A stretch of 64,000 bases of DNA from positions 3,100,001-3,164,000 of the forward strand of contig NZ_CP020946.1 in the NCBI RefSeq assembly GCF_002208115.1, given 5' to 3'. Each line of letters opens with the position of its first letter. Positions within the stretch are counted from its first letter, which is position 1. Source of the stretch: Bdellovibrio bacteriovorus. GTDB taxonomy: Bacteria; Bdellovibrionota; Bdellovibrionia; Bdellovibrionales; Bdellovibrionaceae. Position numbers and translations under genes: made by a program. Below are positions 37,726 through 45,264 of the stretch, one piece after another. Under the pieces are notes generated by a model. It was not told the origin of the DNA. It ran no database searches and saw only the letters and a list, made by a program, of their open reading frames with translations.

Positions 37726-38202
37726 TTATTCAGCGGCGTAGCTGGCAACAGGAATCAAAGAAACAGAAATCTGGTAAGTCTTGCCCTGAATCACGCCATT
37801 ATCAAGGAACTGAGCCAGTTCACGACGGAAGCCTTTGATTTTCTCTTTGGCTTCGTCCAAACGAGCTTCATCCACATTGATGGTGATCGTGGAATGTTCG
37901 CGCTCTTCACTAGGCATCTTCTCCAATAGACGCTCCAGTTTGCGCTTCATTTTTTTCTCACGGCTGATTTCACCAAAACGCTGAAGTTCATCCGAGTTGA
38001 GGTTCAAACGCTCCCCGAACATACGAATTGTTCTCATCGTAACGGTACGTTTGCCGTTCAGGATTTTGGACAAGAAAGACGAGTCCACTTCCAAGTGACG
38101 GGCGAACGCACGCAAAGAGTAACGGGGATAGTTTTGGCTACGACGAGCCAATTCATCTTCAAGAAATTGTCTAAAATCTGAGTTTTTATTTACATCCTGC
38201 AT
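37726..38202 (-). CDS. Compact TIGR02147-type transcriptional regulator
   Basis: The start is placed at the ATG at 38202, giving 158 aa (MQDVNKNSDFRQFLEDELARR). A longer frame to 38277 lacks support. The N-terminal ~75 residues hold a helix-turn-helix of the Cro type: YSLRAFARHLEVDSSFLSKILNGKRTVT. This is very close in order to the paralogue at 50627. The C-terminal tail (KIKGFRRELAQFLD...YQISVSLIPV) also matches the paralogue's end. The ~100-aa middle of the full-length family (DUF4423 region) is missing, so this is a short form. It may compete with or co-regulate targets of the long form. Confidence 0.78.
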   Translation of the reverse strand: MQDVNKNSDFRQFLEDELARRSQNYPRYSLRAFARHLEVDSSFLSKILNGKRTVTMRTIRMFGERLNLNSDELQRFGEISREKKMKRKLERLLEKMPSEEREHSTITINVDEARLDEAKEKIKGFRRELAQFLDNGVIQGKTYQISVSLIPVASYAAE

Positions 38203-38305
38203 GAGGACACAATTATGTGCAGGGCCCCTGATAATCAATATTTTGTTCACAGTCTTACAGACATTTAATATAGCCATTCGGAGCGCGTCAAAAACTCGCC
38301 GAACA

Positions 38306-38821
38306 TTACAGAATTTTATCGAATATCAACAACTTACGGTTTCGGCCTCTTTCATCGATCGCAATGATTTCACCATCACTTTTGTACGAAAAATTCGGCA
38401 GATTTTGTAGCCACACAAACAGTTTTTCTTCATCACGTTGTGGACCCAGTATCAATCGGTCCGCACTCAAAACGCCGTTTTCAGTCAAGGAACGAACAAT
38501 TTCCAGAATCGTGTGCGCGCCGACACCGGCGATCACCACGCTGCCCTGAATGGCCTGCCCAAGCTGCTCTCCCGGCCGCGGGTGGAAAAATGCCTGGCTG
38601 GCTGAATCCTCGCGGAAGTATTCATTCTGAAAGCGCTGCTCCAGACGCTCGATGATGTGCGGAACCTGATCGACAAAGTGCACTTCGGTGAAAAGACCGC
38701 TTTCATACGCGTTTAAACCCATATAGCCGTGGTCGCAGCAGAAGTCCCAGACAGGCTTTCCGGGTAAAAGATGATCGTAAATAAGCTGCATGCGGCGCGA
38801 GAGTTTGAACATAGGGCGCAA
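38306..38821 (-). CDS. TrmK-like SAM-dependent methyltransferase (short form)
   Basis: The 171-aa product begins KLSRRMQLIYDHL and has the methyltransferase loop VWDFCCDHGYMGLNAYESG. Next come VHFVDQVPHIIERLEQRF and VVIAGVGAHTILEIV, in the order of TrmK, the tRNA m1A22 methyltransferase, but shorter than its usual ~225 aa. A TTG start at 38821 is chosen because GAGG lies 8 nt upstream. An ATG at 38812 has poor spacing. The catalytic role on tRNA is likely but not proven from sequence. It is divergent from gcvT with only 50 bp between the starts. Confidence 0.7.
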   Translation of the reverse strand: MRPMFKLSRRMQLIYDHLLPGKPVWDFCCDHGYMGLNAYESGLFTEVHFVDQVPHIIERLEQRFQNEYFREDSASQAFFHPRPGEQLGQAIQGSVVIAGVGAHTILEIVRSLTENGVLSADRLILGPQRDEEKLFVWLQNLPNFSYKSDGEIIAIDERGRNRKLLIFDKIL

Positions 38822-38871
38822 GATAGAATCCTCATTGACTGAATGTCACGGGGAAAGGATTATGCAACCGC

Positions 38872-39954
38872 ATGAAAAAGACACCTTTAGCAGACACACA
38901 TGAAAAGCTGGGCGCCCGCATGGTCGACTTTGCCGGTTGGTATATGCCCGTTCAATACATCGGTCTTCGTGAAGAGCACAACAACGTGCGCACGAACGTA
39001 GGCCTGTTCGACGTCTCCCACATGGGAGAAGTTCGCGTGAAGGGCCCCAAAGCCCTGGAAACTTTGGAGTGGTTGACCACCAATGACGTTTCCAAGCTGA
39101 ACGACGGCGAAGCTCAGTATTCTCTGCTGCCGAATGATCAAGGCGGCCTGGTCGACGATATCATCGTTTACTGCCTGTCTAAGGATTCTGACTATCTGGT
39201 GTGTGTGAACGCCTCTAACAAAGACAAAGACTTTGCCTGGATGACCAAACACAACAAGGGCGCCGACATCACCGACGAATCCGACCTTTGGGGTCAGATC
39301 GCCATCCAAGGCCCGAAAGCGCTGGAGCTGTGTGACCGCGTCTTTGACATCAAAGTCAGCGAAATGAAGTCCTTCACCATCAAATCCGGCACTTTCAAGG
39401 GCCATAAAATCATGATCGCCACCACCGGCTACACTGGCGAAAAAGGCTGCGAAGTCTTTGTCGAGGCGGCGGGCACGGCGGATCTGTGGATGACTTTGCT
39501 GGAAAAAGGCAAAGACCTGGGCTGCATGGGCATCGGATTGGGCGCTCGTGACACCCTAAGAACCGAAATGAAGTATTCCCTGTATGGCCACGAAATCGAT
39601 GACACGACGAATCCATACGAAGCGGGCCTTGGCTGGGTGATTAAACCGGCAAAAAAGGACTTCATGAACAAAGCCCAAATCGTGGGCAAAAAAGAAGCCG
39701 GCCTGACCAGAAATCTTGTGGGATTTAAGATGCTTGAGAAGGGCATCCCCCGTCAGGGATACAGCCTGTTTTCTTTTGACAACAAAGAAATCGGCAAGGT
39801 AACTAGTGGTACACACTCACCGACCCTGGACGAGCCTATCGGTATTGCATTTATCGATGTGGCTTACGCGAAAGAAGGAACTGAATTCCTTCTGGATATC
39901 CGCGGCCGTAAGGTGAAAGCCGTGGTTTGCAAAACACCGTTTGTAACGAAATAA
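38872..39954 (+). CDS. gcvT: Aminomethyltransferase, T-protein of the glycine cleavage system
   Basis: The 360-aa protein is full length for GcvT. It has the N-terminal KTPLADTHEKLGARMVDFAGW, GLFDVSHMGEV, the folate-site text ATTGYTGEKGCEVF (with GLGARDTLRTE following), and the C-terminal barrel ending in RGRKVKAVVCKTPFV. It transfers the aminomethyl carbon to tetrahydrofolate and releases ammonia. AAAGGA is 12 nt upstream of the ATG, rather far. The gene is followed 10 bp later by gcvH. Confidence 0.95.
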   Translation: MKKTPLADTHEKLGARMVDFAGWYMPVQYIGLREEHNNVRTNVGLFDVSHMGEVRVKGPKALETLEWLTTNDVSKLNDGEAQYSLLPNDQGGLVDDIIVYCLSKDSDYLVCVNASNKDKDFAWMTKHNKGADITDESDLWGQIAIQGPKALELCDRVFDIKVSEMKSFTIKSGTFKGHKIMIATTGYTGEKGCEVFVEAAGTADLWMTLLEKGKDLGCMGIGLGARDTLRTEMKYSLYGHEIDDTTNPYEAGLGWVIKPAKKDFMNKAQIVGKKEAGLTRNLVGFKMLEKGIPRQGYSLFSFDNKEIGKVTSGTHSPTLDEPIGIAFIDVAYAKEGTEFLLDIRGRKVKAVVCKTPFVTK

Positions 39955-39964
39955 GGAGCCAGAC

Positions 39965-40354
39965 ATGGGATTTCATATTCCTGAAGATTACTACTACACA
40001 AAAGAACACGAATGGGCTCAAGTTGACGAGAACATCGTAACCGTAGGCATCACTGAGTTCGCTCAAGACCAATTGGGTGAAGTGGTTTACGTGGAACTTC
40101 CAGAAGAAGGTCAAAAAATCACTCAAGGCCAAACTTTCGGTGTTATTGAGTCCGTTAAAGCTGTGAGCGACCTTTACGCTCCTGTTTCCGGCACTGTAAT
40201 CGAAGTAAACGCGTCCCTGGGCGACGATCCGTCTGTTTTGAACGACGATCCAGTAAATGAAGGCTGGTTGGTTCGTATCGAAATGGATACTGAAAAAGAG
40301 CTCGCAAACCTGATGAGAGCTCCAGATTACAAAAAATTGATCAGCGAGAAGTAA
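39965..40354 (+). CDS. gcvH: Glycine cleavage system H protein (lipoyl carrier)
   Basis: The 129-aa protein has the lipoylation site Lys65 in GVIESVKAVSDLYAPVSG, the EHEWAQVD N-terminus and the closing NEGWLVRIEM. It shuttles the aminomethyl group between GcvP, GcvT and the L-protein. AAGGAG six nt before the ATG is a strong ribosome site. It forms a two-gene operon with gcvT. Confidence 0.96.
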   Translation: MGFHIPEDYYYTKEHEWAQVDENIVTVGITEFAQDQLGEVVYVELPEEGQKITQGQTFGVIESVKAVSDLYAPVSGTVIEVNASLGDDPSVLNDDPVNEGWLVRIEMDTEKELANLMRAPDYKKLISEK

Positions 40355-40365
40355 TTTTCTTGCAT

Positions 40366-40385
40366 TAGCCTAGGCAACTAGGCTA
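40366..40385 (+). other. Hairpin with GCAA tetraloop between gcvH and tRNA-Leu
   Basis: A perfect 8-bp stem TAGCCTAG/CTAGGCTA closed by GCAA, a stable GNRA loop. There is no T run after it, so it is more likely an mRNA 3'-end stabiliser or processing signal than an intrinsic terminator. Confidence 0.6.
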
Positions 40386-40410
40386 TCAATGTTCTTCGAA
40401 TTTAAGGTGT

Positions 40411-40493
40411 GCCCCGCTGGTGAAATTGGCAGACACGCTAGACTTAGGATCTAGTGCGCAAGCGTGGGGGTTCAAGTCCCTCGCGGGGCACCA
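40411..40493 (+). tRNA. tRNA-Leu (UAG)
   Basis: The acceptor stem GCCCCGC pairs with GCGGGGC at the 3' end, followed by discriminator A and an encoded CCA (40491-40493). The anticodon stem CTAGA/TCTAG encloses the loop CTTAGGA, giving anticodon UAG (Leu, CUN codons). A long variable arm of the class II type and the T-arm GGTTCAAGTCC are present. Confidence 0.97.
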
Positions 40494-40524
40494 AGTTTCT
40501 TCCAAATAGGAAGAAATCCGCAAA

Positions 40525-40555
40525 AGAAGCTGACTGAATAAGTCGGCTTTTTTTA
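40525..40555 (+). terminator. Terminator after tRNA-Leu
   Basis: Stem AAGCTGACT/AGTCGGCTT (40527-40535 with 40541-40549, one G-U pair), followed by a T7 run. A second small hairpin, TTTCTTCC/GGAAGAAA (40496-40503 with 40509-40516), directly follows the CCA end and may guide 3' processing. Confidence 0.8.
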
Positions 40556-40601
40556 TGTCCGAAATCCATTCCAAGGGAATGATTCTTTCAACTCTTCCGC
40601 T

Positions 40602-41027
40602 TTATCCCGCTTTTCTATTTACAGGTTCGCCCAGCAGGATTCCGTTGAAGCGGTCTTTGAGCTTTACGAGCTGAGTTTCCTTTTTGGGGTATCTGCCATA
40701 GTTTGCGCGGATTCGGTCGTACCACCGATGATAGCGATCGTGATCGTTTCGCGACATAACACACAAGTTTGCAGGTCTGTTGTCACTGCGACGGCCGTTG
40801 ATGTGGTGGACGACCTCCCACGGCTTCAATCGTCGCCCCAGGACTCTTTCGGCGACCACGCGATGCTCGTACCGAGGTCTTCCATAGGTTGATTTTCTAA
40901 GAACATAACCATCTCGTTTTTTTGAAGACAGAAGCCACGATAACGGCAGAAAGATCAATTTGACCGGAAGGCTTGCAACAAACCAGACAAAGCGAATGAG
41001 ACTAAGGCGTCGTCTTCGAGATCTCAT
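40602..41027 (-). CDS. HNH endonuclease with hydrophobic N-terminal segment
   Basis: The 141-aa protein has an Arg-rich start (RSRRRR), then a hydrophobic stretch with prolines (residues about 10-34, IRFVWFVASL...LIFLPLSWLL) that could insert in or cross the membrane. An HNH_3-type nuclease domain follows: VVHHINGRRSDNRPANLCVMS with His74, His75, Asn83/Asn87, and then NDHDRYH with His96. Phage-type HNH proteins normally lack such an N-terminus. A perfect GCCGATAA box ends 7 nt before the ATG. The neighbouring tRNA could suggest past integration, but no att repeat or integrase was seen. Roles in host-DNA breakdown or homing are both possible. Confidence 0.8.
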   Translation of the reverse strand: MRSRRRRLSLIRFVWFVASLPVKLIFLPLSWLLSSKKRDGYVLRKSTYGRPRYEHRVVAERVLGRRLKPWEVVHHINGRRSDNRPANLCVMSRNDHDRYHRWYDRIRANYGRYPKKETQLVKLKDRFNGILLGEPVNRKAG

Positions 41028-41034
41028 GACGGAC

Positions 41035-41061
41035 TTATCGGCGAAACCAGCTGGACCATTA
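41035..41061 (-). promoter_or_regulatory. FliA-like promoter of the HNH gene
   Basis: On the minus strand TAATGGTC (41061-41054, 5/8) is followed after 11 nt by GCCGATAA (41042-41035, 8/8). The ATG at 41027 comes 7 nt later, with no Shine-Dalgarno site between. Confidence 0.6.
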
Positions 41062-41097
41062 GCCAGGTCGCGAATGACTCAGAATGGGAATCAGTTT

Positions 41098-41868
41098 CTA
41101 CAGCATCATATCCACGAAGGACTTATAGAAACCCGCACCACACTTGGCGGTGTCTTCATAGAACTTCACCGCCTGCTTTGTTCGGTGGTTCATCGGCTGC
41201 TCAGTTCGCACGGCGGCGTCTTTTGACGTATCGACTGTCGCAGGCTTCGAGGACTCTGTCCTTGCGCTAGAAACCTTGGCTTCAGTGGCCGCCTTTGGAG
41301 CTTCCGTGGCAGAGGACTTTGATTCTTGCTTTGGGGACTCGGAAGTTTTGGCATTGGCTTTCGCTGCGGCGTCGGCTTTCGCTTTTTCAGCCTTTGCAGC
41401 AGCTTCGGCTTTTGCCGTGGCTTCAGCCTTGGCTTTGGCTTCAGCCTCGAAATCCGGCCCCGTCCATTTTTTGGCTTCTGGCTTTGACTGCGCGGATTCT
41501 GGTTTGGCCGAAGCCTGCGCTGTCGTCGGCTTGGCCGTTGATTTTGGTGCTGACTTCACCGTGGTGTCGTATCTTTGCCGAGCCACCGGATCCATCAGCG
41601 TGTCGCGGGACACGTTCAGCTTTTTCATCACCTCGGTCGCGGCCCGCAACTTTTGCGGGTCGTTCTGATAGCGATCCGGATGATAGGTTTTCATCAGACG
41701 GCGATAGGCCGTGCGAATTTCTTCCGTAGAGGCATTTTTACTGACATTCAAAATGTCGTAATGGCTGCTTTGCGAATTCATAATGCGGCGAACTTCATCC
41801 GCAGTTTGAGCCCGTGTCACAACCGGCAAAATCAAAGGCAGCAAAAGCATCAAAGTCACATTCTTCAT
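41098..41868 (-). CDS. Exported J-domain (DnaJ-like) protein with TolA-like helical region
   Basis: The ATG at 41868 overlaps the upstream stop as ATGA, so it is used instead of the GTG two codons earlier. The 256-aa product has a signal peptide (MKNVTLMLLLPLILPVVTRA), then a J domain at residues about 36-90 with the HPD tripeptide at 63-65 (YHPDRYQND). An Ala/Lys/Glu-rich stretch (about 140-190) like TolA domain II follows, then a polar linker and a conserved-looking end (KFYEDTAKCGAGFYKSFVDMML). J proteins activate Hsp70, which is cytoplasmic, so an exported one is unusual. Confidence 0.78.
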   Translation of the reverse strand: MKNVTLMLLLPLILPVVTRAQTADEVRRIMNSQSSHYDILNVSKNASTEEIRTAYRRLMKTYHPDRYQNDPQKLRAATEVMKKLNVSRDTLMDPVARQRYDTTVKSAPKSTAKPTTAQASAKPESAQSKPEAKKWTGPDFEAEAKAKAEATAKAEAAAKAEKAKADAAAKANAKTSESPKQESKSSATEAPKAATEAKVSSARTESSKPATVDTSKDAAVRTEQPMNHRTKQAVKFYEDTAKCGAGFYKSFVDMML

Positions 41869-43418
41869 TTGCACACCCCGGATTTGGAGGATTCACGAAT
41901 GGCATCAGCGGCCTTCTCTGGCTTTTTCTTTAACAGCGCCAGAACTTCTTTGCGTTCCGCCTGAGGCAAGTCCGAAAGATACCCCAGGAACATTCCCATT
42001 TCTTCTGAATCAACTTTTTTCTGGCTGTTTTCCAGAACCTTCAGCACGTCTTTGTCTGAGGAAATTTCCTTCAATGACGTGGCGATGGATTTCACCGATG
42101 CGGCTTCAACCTTGGCGCCTTCGTTGGCGACTTTCGCGTAAGACCCCAGCTTGGAAGCCTGCGCGGCATTCTTCATCACTTTCAAGCCCGCACCAAACGG
42201 AATGATGGAGGCGGCTGAAAAGCCCGCTTCCGCCAATTCGGAATAAGCCTGGTCCGTAGCAGCGTCGGCCTTGCCAAAAGCAGCTTGAGAAGAACCTTCT
42301 GCAAATGCCGACGCCCGCAGGTCACGAGCCTCGATGAAAGATTCATGAGCTTTGGAAGAAGCATACACCGCCTCACCACCCCCGGCGATAGTTCCGGCCA
42401 AAGCCGCCCCGGCGGCCACGGTGGTCAGAGTGCCTGCGGCTGCAGTCCCGGAAAGAACCATTGCGCCGACCCCGGCCCCGATGCCAGTCGCCAACAAAAC
42501 TCCGCCGACCACAAGTCCACCCCAGAAGATGGCTTTATCCAAGGTTTCATTACGCTGGGCTTTTTGATCATAGCCCTGCAGGACTTTACAAATCATGTCC
42601 AAGGCTCCCGGATTTTCCATCAGGTACTGAGCACTGGCCGCGGGATTGGTCACCAAAAGCTTTTGCAGGGACTCATCGATATCGCCCTGGGCTGCCTCTG
42701 CCAGATAGTCTGCGTGATTCTTGAGTTCGGTTTGAACCTCGGCAAAAGCTTTTTTCACGTCGGCCTGAACTATGACGTTTTTATTCTTTCTTTCGCGGAT
42801 GGCTTTTGTATACAGAAGCAGCTCTGTCCCGGCCTGAGGAGGTTTTACTTTCATCTCGCGCTCGCGGTCTGTCAGCTCAACGGCAATATCCAGGGTGTCC
42901 TGATTGGAAGCTTCTTTCCAATAGGTCTGAGTGCTGGTTAACTGCTTTTGCGCGGAACCAAGAATCTTTGCACGGGCTTCTTCCTTCAGGTTCTTTTCCA
43001 TGTCTTTGCCGAACACCTGAAGCTTTTTTTCCTGTTCGACGAACTCGGCACAGATACCGCCACTCAGCGCCTGCGAATCCAGTGCCTTTGCCAAAGCTTC
43101 CGAAACACCCTTGGCGGCGGCATGGGTTAGCAGACACTGCTGCAGACGCTCTTTAAGCTGGATAACGGCCAGCAGGCTATTTCCCTGCAGCAGAATCTTT
43201 CTGCCCTCGGCGGTTTGCAACTGCTGCATTTTAGACTTGTCGGCGACAAGCTTTTGGAAGGATGAACGAAATGATGCAACGACCTTGGGGTCTTCCAGGT
43301 TCGCGGCTGTCCAGGCGATTTGTTTCGTGTACAGCAACTCCAAATTGGAATCCGCTGTCGCCAGATTCGGCGAACACAGGGCAAGCAGCAATAGCATCAA
43401 AAACGCAGGGACGTGCAT
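41865..43418 (-). CDS. Exported 517-aa protein with glycine-rich hydrophobic segment
   Basis: The signal peptide (residues 1-22, ending ATA-DSN) is followed by about 270 residues of charged helices. A long Gly/Ala/Val/Thr-rich hydrophobic stretch (296-349, with GGLVVGGVLLATGIGAGVGA) reads as a membrane hairpin with glycine-zipper spacing. A second helical region ends in KSGVCK. The layout resembles membrane-inserting or pore-like proteins, but no family is recognised. It is coupled by ATGA overlap to the J-domain gene. A TCCGATAA box ends 7 nt before the ATG. Confidence 0.7.
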   Translation of the reverse strand: MHVPAFLMLLLLALCSPNLATADSNLELLYTKQIAWTAANLEDPKVVASFRSSFQKLVADKSKMQQLQTAEGRKILLQGNSLLAVIQLKERLQQCLLTHAAAKGVSEALAKALDSQALSGGICAEFVEQEKKLQVFGKDMEKNLKEEARAKILGSAQKQLTSTQTYWKEASNQDTLDIAVELTDREREMKVKPPQAGTELLLYTKAIRERKNKNVIVQADVKKAFAEVQTELKNHADYLAEAAQGDIDESLQKLLVTNPAASAQYLMENPGALDMICKVLQGYDQKAQRNETLDKAIFWGGLVVGGVLLATGIGAGVGAMVLSGTAAAGTLTTVAAGAALAGTIAGGGEAVYASSKAHESFIEARDLRASAFAEGSSQAAFGKADAATDQAYSELAEAGFSAASIIPFGAGLKVMKNAAQASKLGSYAKVANEGAKVEAASVKSIATSLKEISSDKDVLKVLENSQKKVDSEEMGMFLGYLSDLPQAERKEVLALLKKKPEKAADAIRESSKSGVCK

Positions 43419-43425
43419 TCCGAAC

Positions 43426-43454
43426 TTATCGGAAATTTCAGACCGTAAACTGAC
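43426..43454 (-). promoter_or_regulatory. FliA-like promoter of the 517-aa/J-domain operon
   Basis: On the minus strand TCCGATAA (43433-43426, 7/8) lies 7 nt before the ATG at 43418. GTCAGTTT (43454-43447, 5/8 to TAAAGTTT) lies 13 nt further upstream, two nt more than ideal. Confidence 0.48.
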
Positions 43455-43505
43455 CGGACTTTTGTGAAGATTCGTGTCTCAGGTTGAGACTGGGCCTCTG
43501 AAAAC

Positions 43506-43537
43506 AAAAAACCCACACCTGTTCAGTGTGGGTTTTT
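43506..43537 (-). terminator. Terminator of the secreted-protein gene at 43563
   Basis: Perfect 12-bp stem AAAAACCCACAC/GTGTGGGTTTTT (43507-43518 with 43526-43537), with T run on the minus strand. Confidence 0.85.
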
Positions 43538-43562
43538 CGATCCTCAACCTGTTCAATTCAGA

Positions 43563-44033
43563 TTAGAACTCGCAAGTCGTCGCCAGATCGTACTTTTCAA
43601 AACCATCCATCAAGCAGCGGAAGGTTTCACGGATAGTCACTTGGTTGCCATCAAGAACCAGTACTTTTTTGTAGCCGATAGCACCACCAAAATCACCACA
43701 AGCATCACCACCCGGGCGCTTGGAACTTGTGCTTACAACCGCCGTGTTGGCATCTTTAAGCTTGGTTTCTTTATCAAGACTTGCACTTGGTGTGAAGTAC
43801 ATGCCCGTGTCCTGCAGGTAAACTGCGATAGCCTGACTGCCATCGATGCTTTCATAATTTTGAAGCTCAAGACGGCATTTACCGGTGTTGCTTTCGTCAT
43901 AAGAAGCAACGATTTTACCTTCACGACCGTCAAGGGCCTTCAGACGTTTCAAGAAGTCATTGCCGCCAGCGGAAGCAGAAATGGAAGACAATAGAATTGC
44001 AGAAGTCAGAATTTTACCAAACGTATTTTTCAT
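43563..44033 (-). CDS. Secreted protein of unknown function
   Basis: The 156-aa product starts at the ATG at 44033, supported by AAGGAA 6 nt upstream. The longer frame to 44078 has no support. A signal peptide (MKNTFGKILTSAILLSSISASA) precedes a mature domain with four cysteines (KCRLEL, GDACGDF, FRCLMD and TTCEF) that could form two disulfides. No family is recognised. Pattern and size fit the other small exported proteins of the window. Confidence 0.72.
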   Translation of the reverse strand: MKNTFGKILTSAILLSSISASAGGNDFLKRLKALDGREGKIVASYDESNTGKCRLELQNYESIDGSQAIAVYLQDTGMYFTPSASLDKETKLKDANTAVVSTSSKRPGGDACGDFGGAIGYKKVLVLDGNQVTIRETFRCLMDGFEKYDLATTCEF

Positions 44034-44331
44034 AGTGTTTCCTTTGTTACGCCACCGATATTCCAAATCCTGTGCCACCCTAAATACGCGTCCTCCCCTA
44101 TTCTATTGAATCTGGCCCAGCAACCCTGAAAAAACTGCTGGCAAGTGACCTGCATATGGACATGGCGACCTCCCAGAGCCACACCAGACAGACAGGCGTA
44201 GGAAGCCAAAGAATAACTCACCAATTCAGGTAATTTCGTTGTTTATGTCAAACGTCGACTGTTGACTATTTGCGGAAACAGCCGTGGAATATTTGGACTC
44301 AACTGAGTATTAACAGCTTAAGGAGCTACAA
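44034..44331. other. Non-coding region ahead of the outer-membrane barrel gene
   Basis: 298 bp between divergent genes. It holds the AAGGAA site of the leftward gene and, on the right, AAGGAG (44320-44325) for the barrel gene. A TTGACT (44262-44267) is a possible -35 for the latter, but its -10 is not clear. Confidence 0.5.
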
Positions 44332-45162
44332 ATGTTTTCTAAGGTAATCGCAGCGGCCATCGTATTGGCTTCCGTCTCTGCAAACGCAGCCGACAATGAA
44401 TTCTTCTTCCAGTCCAAAGCGGGTCAGTCTGATGTGACTGCACGTTTGGGTCTTGTTTCCACTGCTACAGAAGCAAAAGGTGCTTCTGAAGAGACTAAAT
44501 ACACTGGTTTTGTTACTGGCGTTGCTTACGAATACGGTATCAACGATCAGTTCGCTGTTGAAGGGGCCTTGGCATTCACGTCCATCGAAGATGATTCCAC
44601 TCCAAAAAACAAAACAACCGGCCTTCAGGATCCAACAGTCACTTTGAAAGGTAACTCCGCAATGGGAGCTTCCACTCTTCGTTACGGTTTGGGCATTGGT
44701 TTGGCTTTGCAAAAAGCTACAACTGATGGCGACGAATCTTCTGCAGCTTCCGGTGGTTTCTCTTTCAATCCATATGTAGGTATGGACACTGAAGCAGCTG
44801 GCGGTGTTATCGGTGGTCGTTTGAACTACACATACAAAATGGAGCGCACAACTGACGTTGAAGGCTTCGGCGACGTTAAAACCAAAGGTGGCAACGTAAT
44901 GGGTCTGTCTGCATTCTACGAGACAAAGGTTACTGACATCACTTTCGGTGGTGCTTTGAACTACGTAAGCACAGCTGAGACTGAAAACGAAAATGGCGGC
45001 ACAGCTATTGACTCTTATAACACTTTGGGTCTGTCTGCATACTCTGTAATGCCAATGGGCACCTTCGCGTTGATCCCTCGTTTGGACTACGATTTCTCTA
45101 ACAGCGAAGCTGATAAATACAATGTTATCCTTGTGTCTGTAGCAGGTCGTTTCAACTTCTAA
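44332..45162 (+). CDS. Outer-membrane beta-barrel protein
   Basis: The 276-aa protein has a signal peptide (cleavage at ANA-ADN) and a mature part of alternating strands rich in Gly, Thr and aromatic residues. It ends in the C-terminal phenylalanine motif AGRFNF used by the BAM complex. Short periplasmic turns and longer acidic loops (DTTDVEGFGDVKTKGGN-type) suggest 10-12 strands. A strong AAGGAG site, own terminator and a codon bias towards T-ending codons (GTT, ACT, GCT) unlike its neighbours suggest high expression. A porin-like or structural role is likely. Confidence 0.82.
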   Translation: MFSKVIAAAIVLASVSANAADNEFFFQSKAGQSDVTARLGLVSTATEAKGASEETKYTGFVTGVAYEYGINDQFAVEGALAFTSIEDDSTPKNKTTGLQDPTVTLKGNSAMGASTLRYGLGIGLALQKATTDGDESSAASGGFSFNPYVGMDTEAAGGVIGGRLNYTYKMERTTDVEGFGDVKTKGGNVMGLSAFYETKVTDITFGGALNYVSTAETENENGGTAIDSYNTLGLSAYSVMPMGTFALIPRLDYDFSNSEADKYNVILVSVAGRFNF

Positions 45163-45190
45163 TTTTTAGTTGTTGATACATTGAAAATAG

Positions 45191-45220
45191 AAAAAGCCGA
45201 CTGCAAAGTCGGCTTTTTTA
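45191..45220. terminator. Bidirectional terminator after the barrel gene
   Basis: 12-bp stem AAAAAGCCGACT/AGTCGGCTTTTT (45191-45202 with 45207-45218), usable for the DUF1552 gene that converges from the right. Confidence 0.88.
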
Positions 45221-45264
45221 TTGTTCAAATTCTGCGGTAACCTTATTCCCGAAACCTGCCTCCT

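Noticed and set aside
38822-38871. Glycine riboswitch ahead of gcvT
   Set aside because: Only 50 bp separate the divergent starts, too short for the aptamer, and its conserved core is not present.
40411-41027. Genomic island inserted at tRNA-Leu
   Set aside because: An HNH gene lies near the tRNA, but no integrase, no repeat of the tRNA 3' end and no compositional break was seen.
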